DNA from: Cyanobacteria bacterium UBA8803
Lineage (GTDB): Bacteria > Cyanobacteriota > Cyanobacteriia > Cyanobacteriales > Coleofasciculaceae
Length of the DNA stretch: 16,518 nucleotides
Direction of reading: 5' to 3'
NCBI GenBank assembly: GCA_003505715.1
Contig: DNXU01000047.1
Coordinates: 1-16,518, forward strand
The position numbers were made by a program, and so were the translations under genes. Below the pieces are notes generated by a model. That model made no database searches and was not told the DNA's origin. It was given only the letters and a program-made list of their open reading frames with translations. Of this stretch, positions 14,276 to 16,518 are shown piece by piece. Position 1 is the stretch's first letter; every line of letters starts with the position of its first letter.

Positions 14276-16518
14276 ATGAGTGAACGCTCTGCCGTCCAAA
14301 ACCCCATGCTGCGCTACGCCGATGCAATCGGCTGGACATACATCTCCCCAGATGAAGCCCTCAAACTCCGCAACGGCGACACCGGACTCTACTTCACCGA
14401 AATTCTCGAAGCCCAACTTCTCAAACTCAACCCCGGAATTGTCACCCCAGACCGGACAGCAGACATCCTCCGCCGCCTCAACCTCCTAGAACCGACTATC
14501 GAAGGCAACCGCGATGCCCTCTCCTGGCTACGAGGTGAACAATCCATCTTTGTCCCCGAAGAAAACCGGGAACGCAACATCAAACTCATCGACTTCGATA
14601 ACTGCGATCGCAACCTCTTCCACGTCACCGATGAATGGAAGCAGCAGGGAACCGTCTACAACAATCGCGCCGATGTCGTCTTTCTCATTAACGGCATTCC
14701 CGTCGCCGTCGCCGAAACCAAAGCCGCAGGCAAAACCGATGGACTCGCCGAAGGCATCCAGCAGATTCGCCGCTACCACCGGGAAACGCCCCAGATGTTC
14801 ATCTCTTCCCAGGTGTTTGAAGTCACCGAACTGGTGAATTTCTACTACGGCATCACCTGGAACACCAGCCGCAAAAACCTGTTTGATTGGAAAGAAGAAA
14901 TGACCTCTCCCCCAACCCCTCTCCTGCAAGGAGAGGGGAGTATTTCCCCCCTTCCCTGCGAGGGAAGGGGGGCAGGGGGGTTAGGTTTCTCCTACGAACA
15001 GAAAGTTAAAGCTTTCTTCGATCGCCCCCGCTTCCTGAAAGTCCTGCGGGACTACATCATTTTCCTCACCAAGGATGACCAACTCACCAAAGTCATCCTG
15101 CGCCAGCACCAAACCCGCGCCGTCGAGAGAGTTATCGAACGAGTCGAAGACACCGCCAAGAAACGGGGACTCATCTGGCACACCCAAGGCAGCGGCAAAA
15201 CCCTGACCATGATTACCATCGCCGCCAAACTGCTACGAGTGGTGCGCGGTGCGGAAAAGCCCACCGTCCTGATGCTGGTAGACCGCAACGAATTAGAAAC
15301 CCAGCTATTCAAAAATATCGACAGCTACGGCATCACCAACTTTCAAATTGCAGGCAGCAAAAAGGAACTGCAAGACATCCTCACCAGAGACGACCGAGGG
15401 CTGGTGGTGTCCATGATTCACAAATTCGATGACATTCCCGCCGACCTCAACCGCCGTGAAAGCATCGTGGTTCTAGTCGATGAAGCCCACCGCACCACAG
15501 GCGGCAGTCTAGGAACTCAACTGATGGCAGCCCTCCCCAATGCCACGTTTATCGGCTTCACCGGGACACCCATCGATAAACTCTCCGAGGGCAAAGGCAC
15601 GTTCAAAGTCTTCGGCGCGGAAGACGAACAAGGCTATCTCGACAAATATTCCACTGCCCAATCGATTGAAGATAAAACCACCCTCCGCCTCCATTACGCC
15701 CTCGCCCCCAACGACTTGCGGGTAGACCGAGAAACCCTAGAGAAAGAATTTCTCAACCTCAAAGAAGCCGAAGGCATCAGCGACCCCGCCGAATTAGACC
15801 GCATTCTCAGGAAAGCCGTCAAACTCAAAGAACTCCTCAAATCAGACAAACGCATCGACAAAATCGCCCAAGCCGTTGCCCAACACTTCCGGGAAAACGT
15901 CGAACCCTTGGGCTTCAAAGCCTTTCTCGTGGCAGTAGACCGGGAAGCCTGCGCCCTCTACAAACAAGCCCTCGATAAATACCTACCCCCCGAATATTCC
16001 CGCGTCGTCTATTCCCCCAGCAACAGCGACAGCGAAACCCTCAAACAATATCACCTGAGTGAGGCAGAGGAGAAGCAAGTCCGCAAAGCCTTCGCCTCCA
16101 AGTGCGTCGTCTGGGTTCGCCTGCAACCCTCGGCTGAAGCTTTAACCTTCATCGAATCCCGCCCCAACGATTTTGTCTACGACGAGACACAAGGCACCCT
16201 CATCGTCACGGGCTACTTTTCGGAATCTGACCGCCAAACCCTAGAACGCCTCTGCCCCGAACCCAAATCAGCCGCCGCGATTCGAGACTTATACGAAGAC
16301 TATACCAAGCGCTTGCCCAAGATTCTCATCGTCACCGAGAAGCTGCTGACAGGCTTTGATGCCCCCATCCTTTACTGTATGTATCTCGACAAACCGATGC
16401 GAGACCACGTACTGTTACAGGCAATAGCCCGTGTCAACCGCCCCTATGAAGATGAGGACGGACTCAACAAACCCTATGGCTTCGTGCTGGATTTCGTCGG
16501 CATCTTTGAACAGCTAGA
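14276..16518 (+). CDS. hsdR: Type I restriction enzyme R subunit, nuclease-translocase (3' end outside window)
   Basis: HsdR cuts unmethylated DNA after ATP-driven translocation. The frame is open from ATG 14276 (MSERSAVQNPMLRYADAIGW) to the window edge, 747 codons; about 300 or more are missing. Nuclease motif: Asp133 (NNRADVVF) and Glu147-x-Lys149 (AVAETKAAG). Helicase motifs: QGSGKT (304-309), DEAH (402-405), TGTP (429-432), TGFDAP (692-697), QAIARVNRP (715-723). Two additions interrupt it without breaking the frame: a palindromic repeat coding for about residues 210-237, and an extra block at about 607-678 before motif V. Codons end strongly in C, unlike the neighbouring minus-strand gene. 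No ribosome binding site is evident. It partners hsdM and hsdS despite the intervening gene. Identification certain; activity depends on whether the insertions are tolerated. Confidence 0.97.
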   Translation, partial: MSERSAVQNPMLRYADAIGWTYISPDEALKLRNGDTGLYFTEILEAQLLKLNPGIVTPDRTADILRRLNLLEPTIEGNRDALSWLRGEQSIFVPEENRERNIKLIDFDNCDRNLFHVTDEWKQQGTVYNNRADVVFLINGIPVAVAETKAAGKTDGLAEGIQQIRRYHRETPQMFISSQVFEVTELVNFYYGITWNTSRKNLFDWKEEMTSPPTPLLQGEGSISPLPCEGRGAGGLGFSYEQKVKAFFDRPRFLKVLRDYIIFLTKDDQLTKVILRQHQTRAVERVIERVEDTAKKRGLIWHTQGSGKTLTMITIAAKLLRVVRGAEKPTVLMLVDRNELETQLFKNIDSYGITNFQIAGSKKELQDILTRDDRGLVVSMIHKFDDIPADLNRRESIVVLVDEAHRTTGGSLGTQLMAALPNATFIGFTGTPIDKLSEGKGTFKVFGAEDEQGYLDKYSTAQSIEDKTTLRLHYALAPNDLRVDRETLEKEFLNLKEAEGISDPAELDRILRKAVKLKELLKSDKRIDKIAQAVAQHFRENVEPLGFKAFLVAVDREACALYKQALDKYLPPEYSRVVYSPSNSDSETLKQYHLSEAEEKQVRKAFASKCVVWVRLQPSAEALTFIESRPNDFVYDETQGTLIVTGYFSESDRQTLERLCPEPKSAAAIRDLYEDYTKRLPKILIVTEKLLTGFDAPILYCMYLDKPMRDHVLLQAIARVNRPYEDEDGLNKPYGFVLDFVGIFEQL
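14903..14986. repeat. Palindromic repetitive element inserted in frame in hsdR
   Basis: Two perfect hairpins sit side by side: CCCCTCTCCT/AGGAGAGGGG (14916-14925, 14929-14938; 3-nt loop) and a 12-bp stem CCCCCCTTCCCT/AGGGAAGGGGGG (14946-14957, 14961-14972; 3-nt loop). AACCCC near 14914 and GGGGTT near 14982 can pair as an outer stem. This CCCCTAACCCC-type repeat is common between genes in filamentous cyanobacteria. Here it adds about 28 residues (TSPPTPLLQGEG, then CEGRGAGGLG) without a stop. Confidence 0.88.
16094..16311 (+). other. Extra in-frame block inside the hsdR helicase domain
   Basis: Between YHLSEAEEKQVRKAF and KRLPKILIVTEKLLTGFDAP, which in HsdR relatives I recall are joined by only a few residues, lie about 72 additional codons. 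They encode CVVWVRLQPSAEALTF, then FVYDETQGTLIVTGYF, SESDRQTLERLCPE and SAAAIRDLYEDY, a small alpha/beta-like segment. No inverted ends, target duplication or intein motifs are visible. The comparison is from memory, so the boundaries are approximate. Confidence 0.55.

Noticed and set aside
14528..14929. Minus-strand frame of 133 codons opposite hsdR
   Set aside because: It mirrors the C-ending codon bias of hsdR, which removes stops on the opposite strand, and its sequence is low in structure; a shadow.

Overview
The window comes from a cyanobacterium. It opens with the end of psbD (photosystem II D2) overlapping psbC (CP43). The octamer GCGATCGC (the cyanobacterial HIP1 motif) occurs at eleven or so places where about 0.25 would be expected by chance. 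Heptamer tandem repeats and CCCC-rich palindromic repeats suggest a filamentous, repeat-rich genome, but I cannot name the genus from sequence alone.

Layout. 1-2401: psbD-psbC, sharing 17 nt and followed by a strong intrinsic terminator (2446-2475). 2402-2774: a heptamer repeat and a 5'/3'-truncated relic of a DUF1016 (YhcG-type) nuclease gene. 2775-3980 (minus): a complete cysteine desulfurase of the IscS/NifS class. 4082-5130: two tightly coupled genes, a DUF4365 PD-(D/E)XK-like protein and an unknown partner whose C-terminal half looks OB-like. 5309-6364: an intact DUF1016 nuclease gene. 6527-7037: a probable toxin-antitoxin pair (DUF4258 plus YgiT-type zinc protein) lying between sequences that look like the two ends of another DUF1016 copy. 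7162-8568 (minus): a fusion of an XRE-like DNA-binding domain to an HNH nuclease, with a candidate operator upstream. 8810-9022: a small cyanobacterial protein behind a perfect 12-bp hairpin. 9093-9455 (minus): a decayed Uma2 gene. 9459-9874: no convincing gene. 9875-16518: a type I restriction-modification locus, hsdM-hsdS, then an unrelated gene on the opposite strand carrying a HEITHWLDH zincin-like motif, then hsdR running off the right edge.

Together this is a housekeeping photosynthesis operon next to a stretch of nuclease, restriction and toxin-antitoxin genes that looks like a defence island in active turnover. The least ordinary parts are: (i) a long palindrome at the same codon position in two diverged DUF1016 genes, with different but self-complementary sequences; (ii) the HExxH protein lodged between hsdS and hsdR, the position occupied by the anticodon nuclease gene prrC in the E. 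coli prr locus; (iii) two in-frame insertions in hsdR, one of them a palindromic repeat; (iv) the self-contained HTH-HNH gene with its own dyad.

No rRNA, tRNA, CRISPR array or complete insertion sequence was recognised. Two genes (psbD at the left, hsdR at the right) are cut by the window edges.
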